Source: Thunnus maccoyii (Eukaryota; Chordata; Actinopteri; Scombriformes; Scombridae). Taken from it: a stretch of 64,000 nt of DNA. The stretch is from NCBI RefSeq assembly GCF_910596095.1, contig NC_056540.1, positions 15,216,501-15,280,500 on the forward strand, written 5' to 3'. The position numbers were made by a program, and so were the translations under genes. Each line of letters starts with the position of its first letter. Positions within the stretch are counted from its first letter, which is position 1. The notes below the pieces were generated by a model that saw only the letters and a list, made by a program, of their open reading frames with translations, did no database searches and was not told the origin of the DNA. This document shows positions 34,860-47,650 of the stretch, one piece after another.

Positions 34860-35758
34860 AAGCAATGCACAGCTAGCCGTACTGCTTCTGCACAGGTAAG
34901 CTATGGATATTTGTTAGTCAGCTGCTCTTTATTGCTGCTGTGACTAATATTGTAAGGTGCTGTGGTGAAGACGGCTGTGCGTTCATGTGATTACGTGGGG
35001 AGGAGGGAGGGAAGTGCTAACTGCAAGAACAGACAGGAAGTTAAACAGAATGACAATATGGCTAACAGCCCCTTTAAGTGTTTTTAATCCCTCTGTTTAT
35101 CTAAAAATTTCAAAATCACCAAATTTGGAGATACAAGGTTTTAGCTGGACAGTGAGGATATGGAAATCTACAGTACAATAATTTCCAAATAGCATCAAAA
35201 TGAGTTTCAGTAATAAAATGACAATATAAGCTCTATTCACAATGTGACATTTTCCTTTAACATAAATCGACACTTTCAGCACATTTAGACATTAATGTGT
35301 CTTTGATTGTAACTGTAATTCACTTCAGCAGTAATGAAAGAAAAAAGTTTTGTACATTATCAACAGACAGTATCAACTGTAATGTTTCCTCTGTTCTATG
35401 TTCACAGGCAGAGCCGTGGGGATCTGTAGGCTTTACCACTCTCTAAAGGCAGCAGCACACTGATTTCATAACAAGTCTGTTTACTTTTTAAATCTTTATA
35501 AAAGATGCACTGAGCCCATCTTTTGCACTGTGATGAATGCAGGAAACACTCACCAAGACTTTTTTGTAAAGATACTCACTGCGAGCTGCTGAGCTGTGAA
35601 CACAGTGGCAGAAGTAGTTTTGTAAAGAATAAAAACCGGAGAGAGATTTCACAGTAAATCCTGTAATTTTTTATACCTATAAAGACACATGGCCAATCAC
35701 TGCAGAAGACGAAAACCATCCTGATGGTTTCACAAAGTTAACATTCAGATGCAGAACT

Positions 35759-38069
35759 TCACAATTCAACCATTGAGAAGGAGTTCTCTGGATGGTCCTT
35801 TATTCGTGGTCTGGTGGAGGTTTCCACTTTGTTGTATTTCTTCTTCTTCCAAGCAAAATAGATGGCAATCCCAACCAACAGAGAAAGTACAACAGCTGCT
35901 CGCAAACCACATACAAGCAGCGAGTTATCTGTTCAGATACAGAGAGAGAAACACAGATCTTTCAGTAACCATGTTCTTAATGAAAGGTGTTTTTATGCAC
36001 ACATACATGGGACAAAAAGAGAAAAAGACATGAATGAATCCACTGCAGCAGAGTTGGTTTTCACTTACTAATGTAAATGTACCATGGGTCATCATTGCTG
36101 GTGTTGGTCACAGTTTGATTTGAGGGTTTAATTGACACTATGATGCCAGTCTCCTTACCCAGAGAGGAGGCTGGTTTGTCTGTGATCAGACACTACGGCC
36201 CCGGACAAACAAACGGACAAACAAACAGATCAACTGTGACTAATGTACAGTGTAATTATCGATTAGCTGATTTCTAGTTATTTTCTATCTTACCACAGGT
36301 AGATATCTTCTTTTCTTTTGAGACACTACTGATGTGATTCCTGACTGAGCAGACCAGTCGTCCTGAGACGTCTTGTTTCAGAGTGATGTTGTTGGTCTCT
36401 TTATTTCCAGAGAGGAGCTGAGTGTCTGTCAGTGTGTGTCCATCCAGAGTCCAGCTGTACTGAGGACTGTCCGCTCCCTCAGAGGAGCAGGACACCCTCA
36501 TCTCTCCCTGGGACAGACACTCAGAGTCCAGCAGGACAGAGGACACAGGAGCTGAGAGAAACACACTCACATGACTTCTTATTGGGCCTTAAACATATTC
36601 AGTGCTTACAATGCAAATTCACATACAGAAGTACAGAATTAAACGATTCAGGAAATGCAACGCTATACTGTAGTTACGTGGCAGACTTTGAGTATTTCAT
36701 GTGAAATGTCATTGCAAAGGTAAAATGTTGAAATAGTATTTGTATAGTAGTATGTGTATTTGTGTGAATTTACCCAGTTAATTTTCCAAAGTCATTTGTA
36801 TTTTATTTATTAATTAACCTATAATTCAAATGATAAAGCTGTTGGTTTATTATGAATAATACAAATTAAATTGTAAGATTAATAATAGCAAAAGTAGTTA
36901 TTTACCTTGAATAGACAACTGAAGAGTCCGCTGTCCTGATTCACGTCCATTTGAATCAAAGATTTGAAGGGTATATTCAGCACCATCAGTCCTGTTCAGG
37001 TTATTTATCCTAAATGTTCCATTACTGGGAGTAAAAACGGATCTGTCCGTCATCATATTATACACAATCTTATCCTTTCTCCCATGAAGTATTGTTGTTG
37101 TTTTGTTTTTTTTCCATTGGTAACTAAGTATTTCTGAGGCGTTGTCCATCAGCTGGAGCACCACAGTTCCTCCCAGAGCTCCATAACACTGAGTTCTATT
37201 CTGTCTGCCATCACAGTAGGTTTCAACACCTGGAAAATAGAAAAATAGTTTAAAAAAAAAAATTATTATCACAATTGTGGTTATTCCATACCAACTAAAT
37301 TAATGACTGTGACAATGTTTTATGCAGGTGCAAATATTCATGTTTTAAAACAGAAACAACTCCGTCTCTCTCAGAGCACAGTTAGCATTACACGGACCTG
37401 TCAGTTAATAGTAATATTTAGTCACATTTAGTCATTTAGATTAGTCTAGTTTTAGTAAATTAACCTCAAACATTCATTACAAACTCATGCTGTGTTTTTT
37501 CACATCTACAAGACTTTATTTTGGAGATATGAACTTCTCGAAAAAAGTACAAATTATATGTTTGGGGGGAAACACATCTTAATTTAAACTCACAGTAATT
37601 TCAATGATGATTCCAATTAAAAAAACATACTGTTAGTATAAGCATGATATAACTGAGTGTTTTCTTGTTCATTTTTTGTTTAGTTTTTCTGAACTCTCAG
37701 TGAAGAAGAGCGTTCATCCTAAAAGTTTAATTTAATAGATTCACCTGTAGTAGATAATAATTGTAATTTTTACTGTACATGCACATGGAAGTGGAATTGA
37801 TATCCAGATTTGCTATTGCTCTAAGAAACAACTTTTTGTGACAAGAAACAGAAACATCAGTTTCAAACTGCTGCATTTGTCAATTGATTCTTAGAACTGG
37901 ATTTATCTATAAAAGTGATCAGACTTGATCCTACAGCTGCATAAAAAGTCATAGTTTCACAACATGTTATTCACATAACATTAAATCAATATTAATGTGT
38001 CAAATAGTGAAACAGCTCACCATGAGAGACTCCGAGCAGCATCACCAACAGTCCAACCACAGCTTCCAT
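35759..38069 (-). CDS. Receptor D: CD2/SLAM-like activating-type receptor with shortened stalk
   Basis: Exons: 38021-38069, 36906-37229, 36294-36551, 36069-36170, 35759-35928; 300 residues, open throughout. Leader, V and C2 domains are as in the other members, with its own V variants (SYQW in strand C, TLQIFD in strand F). The membrane exon matches B's: Arg254 lies inside the hydrophobic stretch (LLVCGLRAAVVL), followed by KKKK and a short tail ending SFSMVEL without ITIM. Exon 4 is a rebuilt remnant: 123 bases including both stalk cysteines are lost relative to B, and the best acceptor (AAACCAG, before 36170) restores the frame exactly. The exon 4 donor is a normal GTAAGT. This is the only activating-type copy with every junction intact. 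Pairing with an ITAM adaptor is inferred from the arginine. Confidence 0.75.
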
Positions 38070-38252
38070 GTCTCCTCACTGTTCAGCCTCTGTTGACCCA
38101 GTCAGCAGCTTTCAGACAAACTTCTCTACTTTATTGAATAGAAAACATGAACATCTTACACTGAACGGCCTGAAATACAGTCCTGTACGTGATCGGCTTC
38201 AGAGGAGAACGTGTGGAAACTTTGACCAAGCAGAGCGTTGTTTTATGTCCAT

Positions 38253-38285
38253 CTTTTTATAAGCAGAGCGGGAAAAAGGAAGTGG
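38253..38285 (-). promoter_or_regulatory. TATA box and ETS/PU.1-like site upstream of receptor D
   Basis: CTTATAAAAAG (38253-38263, minus) with AAAAAGGAAGTGG (38273-38285, plus). Confidence 0.5.
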
Positions 38286-39936
38286 TTCTTGGTGTTACTT
38301 CTCTTTTTAACCTCCAACATGACAGAGAGCCTTCACATGAACCCACTGACAGGTCATTATTATAACAGCATGTTGAGCTCATAAAAACACAACAAACTGT
38401 ATTTTAAATTCAGGTTAATCATTAAAGTCTCCAGTCATGAAAAAGGCATAGTGCAATATATGCAAAGTGCAAGACATATATTGTATCTGAGTGATGGAGA
38501 ATAATATTCAGTTCGACTAAAAAGCTTCATAAGAAGAAATTTCAGGTAAACACTGAAGGTTAAACAGTTAAATATTATGTTAACTGAAAATGAAGGATTG
38601 TGATCAACTTAAACACCATTTAGTCATTTCTATCAGTGTGAGGATTTGAGTTTTTATCTTGTGATTTTGAATACTTTGCAATAATAATGCAATAATTATT
38701 ACTTTTTTAAACATCATCCTCTAGATATAGTGGCAGAACAGCATATTGTACAGGTTTGAACTTTCTTTATCAACCATTTAATTTCTTTGTGTCCTTTAAT
38801 TGTTGCCTTTATTTTAGTAAAGGCTATTTGCAATAATATCCTTATAAGACCACATAAAATGCTTAATCTCTAAACCAATCTACAGCCACAGGAACATTGT
38901 TATGTCTATTGGCAAATGACTTCATCTCTTGTTCATGAACTACTGAAAAATAAGGTTAAAAAAAGCAACAATATGCCATAATTCCTAAATTCATTGACAA
39001 ACTGAACAACGCATTTTTCTGCCATCAAACTGGGATTTGGTGATGACAACCGTTCAACATACTGACTGTTTTTTTGTACTTATGGGGAAATTGATTAGAA
39101 GACAGTTTAGCACAAGCGAGTCTTTGGATTATTAAAACTGTCAAACCAAACTTCCCCTTAAGAGATTTCTGTTTATATAACAGTTGGTGTGAGTGATGGT
39201 TGTGGCTGTTGTCATTCACTACATGGCAAAGAAAGAAGATTATTCAAATCTACTGATTATTTCAGTTCCTCATTTGTTACAGAAAAACACGCAACAAGGT
39301 GCAAAAATAATGACATTCACACTGTGCAGCACTATGCTGTTGACCAGCAGTGGTGTCACATCATTTCTCTGTTATGTTCCTGGTGTCAAGCTCAACTTTG
39401 TCACATCATCCTCTCTCTCCCTCCTGACATTGCACTCACAGCAATAAACATACATACAGTATTTTACACCCAATACTAGAAGGTCAGAGAGTTTCAGTAA
39501 AGTATAATAACTCTGTGATGTAGAGTAATGTATTGCTCAGTATGCTCTACTGATCATTATTTGAACTTAAACTGAAGCATGTGAACATTTGATCTATTTT
39601 TGCTGGTCTCAGCAGAGTTTTATGAATACAGAACTATTCATAAATAATTGTGATGCCTCTGTAAACCAGCAGAGGGAAACCTCACACCTACTTATACTAG
39701 TGATGAGACTGGAGGGTTTATTCAGTTCTCAGCAGGCATTAAAGGTACAATCTGTGATAAAAATGTCAACAAAAGGGCAGCTCACCCACATTCAAAATAC
39801 AAAACTGATTAAACTCATTAATTGTTTCTAAATTTATAACAGCACTAGAAAGCAACTACTTAAAAGCTCTTAATGTTTAATACTTTGAAAGGTTTGTTTA
39901 CATCAGTAATGTGTGTAAACATGGGAGCAAATCAGA
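38286..39936. other. Upstream flank of receptor D
   Basis: Matches the flank of B, with both insertion sites empty. No gene is seen. Confidence 0.5.
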
Positions 39937-40156
39937 GGGGTGTTCCATCAACGCAGCTAAAGAAAGCTGCGCGTACTTGATATAGCCTGGATTCAATTAA
40001 CGTCAACTTTCACTTAAGCCTCAGCCTGTTCAACTAACATGATTCAGCCGTGTCTAGTCAAAGCTAAATCTAGCCACGCTTGAACAATCATCATGTGTGC
40101 ATATGCACGGGGTACATAAGCAGCCCCGAACAGTCGAGTGTTGAAAAGACGATACT

Positions 40157-41336
40157 ATGTTGCAAAAATAGGGGAAAAGAAGAACTGCGTTCTTTTCAGC
40201 AGCGGAACAAACCCTGCTGATGAAATTATAGAAATTATATGAAGAATATAAAGATGTCATCACTGAAAAGAGCAATACTGTTGCAATCAACAAGGCGGGG
40301 GAGATGGCTTGGCAAACAATTGCAGACAGATTAAATGCATAAATTATACAAGCCTACTTATTGTTTCATTTGTATTTATTAATAAATGAACATTCAGATT
40401 ACTAGATACTTTAAGACTGTGGCTATATAATCAGTAGGCTAGATAATATCAGATATATGTTTAAAACAATGGTATAGGCTATCTTAGGAGAACCGACATA
40501 ACTACAATGCATTTACTGTTATTTGGTCAGTTTGGTGTAGTGTGTGAAGCTTCTCTGACCTTGTAACCCTTGACCTATATTCATTCTTCACTGTTGCATC
40601 TCAACAGGAACAATCTGAATAGCCAAAACAGAACCGGGCAACAAGTCAAAATACAATACAAAAACATTTTCCAGAGTGGTAAGTAGCCTTTAATGAAATG
40701 TGAAATGTATTTGTTAACATACTTGTTGAGCTGTGAATATATACCTTTGTAGCCACCCAAAAAAACGATGGAAGCCAATGCTACTGGTGGGGGACCTCTG
40801 CCAGAGGACCTCACACCTGCAGAGGAGCTGGTGTTGAGCCGCAACAAGGGGCGACCACTAATTGAGGGAATAGAGGGGGAAACTCCTCAGAAGTCATTCC
40901 CCAAGGAGCTCGGGAGACACATGTACAAGGTATTGTCTGCTACTTTTCCTCCACAGGTATCAGTCTCTCAGTGATAATAACTAACAGTTGGCCTATAACT
41001 TTCAGTGAGTGGGGACACGATTTGCCTGCTGGATCCCCCAACTCAAGATGCTGAAGGCCTGACCCATGTGTGAATATGTCTTATCTTTGTCAAAACACTG
41101 TATTTTATGTAAATCTGTCTCCTTTCACTTTGACAACTGCAGTGTTCATCTATCTGCAGGGAGATGGCGCCAGCACATCTGGTGCCCTTGAAGATGAGGA
41201 CACAAAGGGCCTTTTCCAAACTAGCTCCCACACCCTCTCCCTACCTACTTCCACTCCATTTGCATGTTCATGTGGAGGGTCTGCCATATTAAGTGCCATC
41301 CCAAACCAACTAGCGGGGAGTGGAAGTGGGTTATAA
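40157..41336 (+). pseudogene. Harbinger Myb/SANT-like protein 1, copy 2 (broken)
   Basis: Blocks match copy 1: the SANT core near 40220-40340 with the same premature TAG from a 9-base duplication, RTGQQVKIQYKN near 40635, LTPAEELVLSRNKGRP in 40768-40930 (this copy keeps IEGIEG, partly lost in copy 1), and an end near 41336. An extra TAG lies close to the start (caaaaatag). The shared TAG shows the defect came before the duplication. Confidence 0.6.
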
Positions 41337-41404
41337 ATTCCTCCAACAGTGAGCCTGCATCGATGCTGACTTACTGAGCATGTGCAACATCTATTGTGTT
41401 CGTC

Positions 41405-42259
41405 ATGGAAGACGCTCCATACAAATGGAAGTTCCGTGCGACAACCTGTAAACACATTTAATCTTAAACTGCTCAAACTAAGATGGACATTTAATATTGT
41501 CATACAGTAGTTAACAATGTAAATGCCACCAAAGAAGCTTGGGAGTAAGTTTTATTTGTCTCTATAGGCTTAGGCCTACTGTGGAGTGAATGCCACCTCA
41601 CTGCCCACACTGTTATAAGTTTATGTAGCCTATTATTAGTGTTGTCTATAAAAGATGATGTTTCTGACCATAACAGTTTCTTCACTATCCTCTCTGACAT
41701 ATTGCTTAACAGGTTCATTATCAAGGAATTAGACCTTGAGGGTGTTGTGTCACCCAAACAAGTCTCAAAGAAATGGGAGAACATCAAAAAGAAGTACAAG
41801 GTAAATTTGTTGTAACAGAGTGAAATGACTATTGTCTTAAATGCTGTAGTGATTTCTAATATGTGTCACTATTTGCACTAGGAATTGAGAAGGCCTCCCA
41901 CTGGGTCTGGAACAGACCAGGGGGAGGAAACCCCAGCCACATGGTCATTTTATCTTGACATGCATGAGGCAATTGGGTGCAAGTCATCTGTAACTCCTCC
42001 TGTTCTCATTGCCTCATGCATGTCAAGCCCTACTATACTCCCAGGTCCCTCTCCCTTCATGTCCGAGTCCAACCTCAGTGACCCCCTAACCCCATCAGAT
42101 CCTGTTTCCCTCCCTAGCACATTTTCATCCTCACCTGAACCCCCCCAGCCTCCACCTGCCAAAAAGAAACGTATGACCACTGAGCTGCTGATTGATTTTT
42201 ACAGAAAGAAGCGGATTACAAGCGGAGCAGATTACACAACAAACAGAAAAATTCCTTAG
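41405..42259 (+). pseudogene. Harbinger-associated Myb/SANT-like protein 2, copy 2 (exon deleted)
   Basis: Exon 1 keeps its ATG (41405-41447). The front of exon 2 is deleted, leaving only ATKEAW and its donor at about 41523-41544. Exons 3 (41713-41800, with KKWENIKKKYK) and 4 (41882-42259) are open. A small deletion near the end changes the C-terminus. The defects complement those of copy 1. Confidence 0.6.
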
Positions 42260-42309
42260 TTTATTTGAGGAAATGGTGGACAAAATGTGAAGTCTTTTGG
42301 TTTGAATTA

Positions 42310-42314
<5 letters not shown>

Positions 42315-42385
<71 letters not shown>
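42315..42385. repeat. (AT)n microsatellite in Harbinger copy 2
   Basis: About 70 bases of AT repeat, orthologous to the one in copy 1. An open frame across it (YIYIYI...) is a repeat artefact. Confidence 0.95.
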
Positions 42386-42389
<4 letters not shown>

Positions 42390-43523
42390 ATTTATCTATG
42401 TTCATATATATATGTATGTATATTGTTTGTTTAAAATTAGTGATATTATTTATACATAACTTATGTTTCTCCTGTGAAGGAGGGTCTTTATTTCATTTGC
42501 AATGGATAAATAATAAATGAACTAAAGAAAATTGACAATCCCTTTGTGTATCCTTCATATCTCCTGAGACAAGAATGTCCACAACCTCTTATTGTTATAT
42601 CCCAATTAGTGTCATGACCTGTATTATCAACACTATACTTCTGACCACAAACTGAGGTGCCATAAAGGAAAAGGTAATCACATTTATTGTTTCAGAGGGA
42701 AAACATAAATGTTATTAATGATCACAGATGAATTCTAGTAATGTAAAACAGGCTTTTAGTACTCCACTTATATTTGCAGTGTTAGAGTGTCATTGTATTG
42801 GCAGTTACATGCGAAATGTAGTAAATGCAAATATAACCCAGCAAATTGAATGTGGGTAGTAAAGGTAAAGGGAACAAATTTTGAATTATTGCATAACAAG
42901 TGTTCTTTAAAAATGGATCTTGACAATGGCATGTCTGAAAAATGTCTTATCTTCACTTGTACAAAAGATGAGTATGCAAGGAGTGCACTGATGTGGTCTA
43001 TCCCCCAAATATTAAACAGGTGCAGTTCTAAAGGAAAGTATTTTCCAACATAGGAAATGTCATCATATCCCAGGTGAGAAGGCTATGAAGGGCAACAACT
43101 GCATGCTAGCATTTTAAATATATTATCTGTGTATCACATTTATAAACATGTACAAACTGGAGTGTAAGACAACAGTCATGCCTGACAATTGCATTTATGT
43201 TTGGGGTTAGATGGAAGTGGTATAAGTTAACATATGGTGATGTTTCACTTTTGTTATGTAGGGCCCCTGCTGACATGCATATTTTGCAGAATATCTTCAT
43301 GGTCCAACAGTTAGAAAAAGTGATTTTGTAGTGCTAAAGATGAAAAGAGTAAACACACAGGTTTATAAGGCCAGTTTGTGCAGTTTTAATGGGCTATTTG
43401 GCCAATTAACAAAATCAGGACTGTCATTTTTTGTGAAATGAGAACTGCCCACAACTTAAATACAAAAACACAATAAAAAAGAAACAAAAAAACAGAAAAA
43501 ACGCAGCACAAAATGCACAAAAT
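42390..43523. other. Harbinger inner spacer, copy 2
   Basis: Matches 17000-18146; no gene is seen. Confidence 0.5.
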
Positions 43524-44571
43524 TCACAAATAATCATGCTCGTGCAAGTACTGTGGCACCTGGACAGGTGCAGACAGATAGGCAGCAATCCTGTCCCTGA
43601 TGTGGTTTCCATGCCTTTCCTGTTCACCTGCACCAATGGGAGGAGCATTCTGGGTATCTTCTTTGGGTGAGAAGTCCTCCATCTCTTCCAGAACATCGTT
43701 CATGTGGATGCAAAGATTGTAGAGGAATGCACAGCAAACAATGATGTCTGGTGCAAAATGTGGATGGACCTCCAGGGCCTTAAAGAATGTGCCTCGCCAG
43801 CGTGTTTTCATCACTCCAAAAGCTCGTTCAACAACAGAACGAGCCCTGGAGTGATGCAAGTTATACCTCTCCTGGACCCGGCCTTGCAGAGGGTGCTTGT
43901 ATGGGGTTATGATGCCAATTGGCTTTTCTAGGCAGGGATAGGCACCGTCCCCAAGGAGGTAGTAGCCAGCTGGAGGGTATAGGGCCCGGCAGAAGATGGG
44001 ACTGTTACGCAGAACCCTAGCATCATGTACAGAGCCTGGATAGCCCACAAACACATCCAAGAATCTGCCTCTTGCGTTTCATATGGCCTGCATTTGTATG
44101 GATTGAAAAAAGCTTATCAGCACAGTGCAGGTTCCCTGGAGCTCTAATACGAATGTGCCATCCATCTATGGCACCAGCAGCATGGGCAAAAGCAGGACTC
44201 CGTGCAAGTTCACTGAAGCCTTGGGCAATGGTGTGAAGCTCCTGTGGCGATGGCAGTGAAATTACAGTTGAGAGTTTGGCTTTTATGTCCCTGCTGACTC
44301 TGTGGATCATATTGTGCACAGTGGTCCTGGGAATCCCAAATGCAGAGCTGACCACAGAGAGTGATAGCCCATGGGCCAAACTATACAGGAACACAAGAAC
44401 CTCCATCTCCTGGCCCCAACCGTGGTCACTTGGTGAGGTAATTAATTGAATCAAGTATGCCACAGTTGTTTGATTTAGACAAAAGTCCCTCTTGAGGCAG
44501 ATGTCTGGATTACCGTACAACAGCATTATAGGGGTGGCATCATTTAACTGCATGTACAGCCCTCTGTCCGT
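43524..44571 (-). pseudogene. PIF/Harbinger transposase, copy 2 (best preserved but broken)
   Basis: The C-terminal 178-codon frame (43524-44060) holds VGYPGSVHDARV, the second catalytic Asp in GDGAYP (43947-43949) and the Glu in SVVERAFGVMK. The N-terminal frame (to 44571, after TTTCCAG) holds a helix-turn-helix-like region (SAFGIPRTTVHNMIHRV) and the first catalytic Asp in GAIDGWH, where Cys became Trp. The two frames are separated by an extra A near 44107 and by a TGA at 44079-44081, which is shared by all three copies. This is the closest to a full DDE triad in the window, but no single protein can be made. Confidence 0.8.
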
Positions 44572-45149
44572 CTGGAAAAAAAAGAATAACAGACTAAATG
44601 TTATTTGAATACCGTCAATACATCCAACATTCATCCACCTAGGTGGGCCTGTAGAAATGATGTTGCTGCTCTGACATTCTTCAACAATATTCTCCTTGTC
44701 TTTGTCTTAATTGAGGACAAACCGTTTTATCACATTACAGTGGAATTAAAATCAAGAATGTACTAGGCTACATCTACACAATTCCATTGTTAATCTACAA
44801 TAAATAATTTATAGAACTTACTAAAGAAGAAGAATATTCTACATAAAGATTAGATATGAATATACCACTGCTACAAAAAACAACAAGAAAAAAAAAAGAA
44901 AAAAGATGCAAGTACCTTTCTCTGGTGCATCAACGCTAAAAGGCGCCTTAACGTCCATGCCTTCTGGAGGCTCTGTTCCTCTGATCTTCCAACAGCTGGT
45001 GGATCATGGCAACAGTTGCCGCTCCCAAAAGACACTGATAACATTTCTACAAAATGAAAGACAAAGACAGTGACAACCCACAGAGACATTGGGCCCTTTT
45101 TTCCTACAGGCACGAAGCCGGCACTGGGCAAAAAGCAGTCAGCAGTTAT

Positions 45150-47547
45150 CTCATCTCTCCCTTTGACAGACACTCAGCAAGACAGAGAACAAAGTAGCTG
45201 AGAGAAACACACTCAGATGACTTTTAATTATAACACATTCTCAGTCAATCTATACCGTTACTGATGAATAACAAGGCAAACATAAAATAAAAATATAGCC
45301 TACTGTAGGATATCTATCAATATTACTAAATTACCCTGCAGGAAAAAAAGGCTCTTTACCTTGAATGGACAATTGTAGAGTCCGCTGTTCTGATTCATGT
45401 CCATCTGAATCAAAGATTCGAAGGGTATATTCACCACCATCAGTCATTCTCAGGTTTTTTATCCTAAACATTCCATTACTGGGAGTAAAGATGGATCTGT
45501 CCTCTATCAGATTAGACACAATCTTATCATTTCTATTCTATTTCTAATCTAGAGTTACCATCTAGACATGACTGTTTTTTCTATCTTAAACTTTTGTTAG
45601 TTCCGTACTCTTTGTTGCTAAGGTTGTTGCTAAGGTTTTTCCATGTATTGTTTGTGTTGTTCACTCTCATATTTCAGCTCAGATTTCATCTCCAACATGT
45701 ACAGATGTATGTAAGAAGTTGACATTTGGAGTAAAGAATGAGAAAAATAAGTGAAATCCAACTACTATAGTTTGTTTCATGGTTTGTTGACGTAGCATCC
45801 TGAGATGGCGGAAGTCTGCCACTTCCAAGAGCTGGCCAATCAGAACAGAGTGGGCTCATAAGGAGGGGGTCTTAAGTAAGAAGTTTCTTAACTGTAAAAC
45901 ATGCAAAGATATTCCAGTAAAGCCCCAGATTAAAAATATAAACCTGTAAATGTGTGTCATATGTCTCCTTTAAGTTCGCTGCACTCTGTCTCTCTCAGAG
46001 CACATTTAGCATTACATGGGCCTGTCAGTTATAATGTTTCACTGTAGTACATTTAGTTATTTACTTTAGTCTAGTTTTACTAAATTAACCTCTCCTAGTC
46101 ATTACAAACTCATGCTGTGTTTTTTACTACAGAACTTTACATCTGAAGTTTTCCAAAGATACCAAATTATATGTTGGAGGAGGAAACTTTGTATAAAATG
46201 ATGCACAAGACATCTGAAGTTCAACTCTCAGTAGTTTCTATGGTGCTCCCAATAAAATAATAAAAACATAGTGTTAGTGTTGGCATGATACAACTGAGTG
46301 TATTGTTTTTTGTTTTTTACTTGAGAAAAAACTGAAGGGACGAGAGAAAATTAAATATCAGAGGAGAAGAAGTCCTTAAATCCTTAAAGTATAATGTAAT
46401 ACATTCATCTGTAGTGGATAATAATTGTAATTGTTTCTGTACATGCACACTGATGTGGAATTTAATCTCCGTATTCTCTATTGCTCTGCGAAACAACAAG
46501 TTTTTTTATTTTTATGGTGAATGAAACTCGTCACACAAAGTTTCAGCCGTCTGAGGCTCATTAAGAGTTATTTGTGTTCGTGCGTGGATGAGGCCAAACT
46601 ATATCAGCGTTGAACAGGACATAAACAGTGAAAAGGACAAAGTGGTTGGCAGGTTTGCCACTTTGAAGGAGAGGAGGATGAAATTTCTAAAAGGGACTCA
46701 GTTTGTTAAACTGTTCGGATTATTTTGTTCCATGGAGGATATTACACAAATGGACCAACGTTACACTAAACTACAGCGGTCTGAGCAGGGACAACAACCG
46801 ATGAGTGAAACATCCATAATTAGTCTTTATTAACTTAAATTTTAGTTATGAAGAAATCAGTCAGACTATTAGATTTATCTGTTGTTTAACTCCTTGTTTG
46901 CCGCATCTCAGCACCTGTCTGTGTCACTGCCTGTGGTGTTGTAGACTGTCCACTTTGTATTTGAATAAGTTGTAGACTGCCGTCTCTATTCTATGTTTAT
47001 GTTATTCCCATGTAAGAAAGACATGGTACTGAGACAGTGCATCTGGCTTGTTGCTGTCTATTGGCGGTGGTGCTGAACTGTTTGTCAATCAATGTATGTA
47101 GAGCTCCGCATGCTGTCCTCAGTACTGAAACATTTGAACGTGGCTGGCGACCTGTTGTTTGGCTTCACTGTATGTTTTCACAGACATAGGCTTGCTTGGC
47201 TCAATGATAATTTGTGATTATGGATAGGATATATCAGCTATATTTTACAGCTGTGAATTTTAAAATGACTTTATTAGAAGGGCCCCTTGAGAATGCTTCG
47301 CCCCCCCTGTGCTGAGAGTCTAGCTCCGCCCCTGTCAAGACCCCACAGGTGGATTCCAGTTCATTTGAGCTGCATAACACGTCATTGAAGAACTACTCAC
47401 TATACTTGATCCTACTTGACAAAATGTCACAGTTGCACAACATGTTACTCACATAACGTTAAATCAATATTAATATGTCAAATAGTGAAACAGCTCACCA
47501 TGAGAGACTCGGAGCAGCATCACCAACAGTCCAACCACAGCTTCGAG
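45150..47547 (-). pseudogene. Receptor pseudogene H
   Basis: Counterpart of F. Leader exon 47499-47547 has CTC in place of ATG. The V exon is cut in half: 45360 to about 45530 remains (SIFTPSNGMFRI...), and its 5' half, with about 680 bases, is deleted and fused to intron sequence. A C2-exon stub lies at about 45150-45197 against Harbinger copy 2. F and H lost their start codon by different changes. Confidence 0.8.
46588..46833 (+). other. 81-codon ORF of unknown origin
   Basis: It starts MRPNYISVEQDINSEKD and ends ETSIISLY. It lies in the repeat block between the remains of pseudogene H. The duplicon 1 version at 21885 has an early stop. There is no recognisable domain. It is lysine- and glutamate-rich in the middle and is most likely from a mobile element. 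Confidence 0.25.
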
Positions 47548-47617
47548 GTCTCCTCACTGTTCAGCCTCAGGAGAACTTGTGGAAACTTTGACTAAGCAGA
47601 GCGTTGTTTCTATTCAT

Positions 47618-47650
47618 CTTTTTATAGACAGAGAGAGAAAAAGGAAGTGG
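47618..47650 (-). promoter_or_regulatory. Relic promoter of pseudogene H
   Basis: TATA box and ETS-type site kept as in F, next to a leader exon without a start codon. Confidence 0.45.

Larger units (their letters stand above)
39937..45142. mobile_element. PIF/Harbinger transposon, copy 2
   Basis: Same layout and flanks as copy 1: left sequence ggggtgttccatcaac, plus-strand SANT genes, AT microsatellite, minus-strand transposase, and the same break into a C2-exon remnant. It has lost about 110 bases around the second SANT exon but keeps catalytic residues that copy 1 lost. The right terminus was not found. Confidence 0.7.

Noticed and set aside
42265-42459. Frame encoding repeated YI residues
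   Set aside because: Translation of the AT microsatellite.
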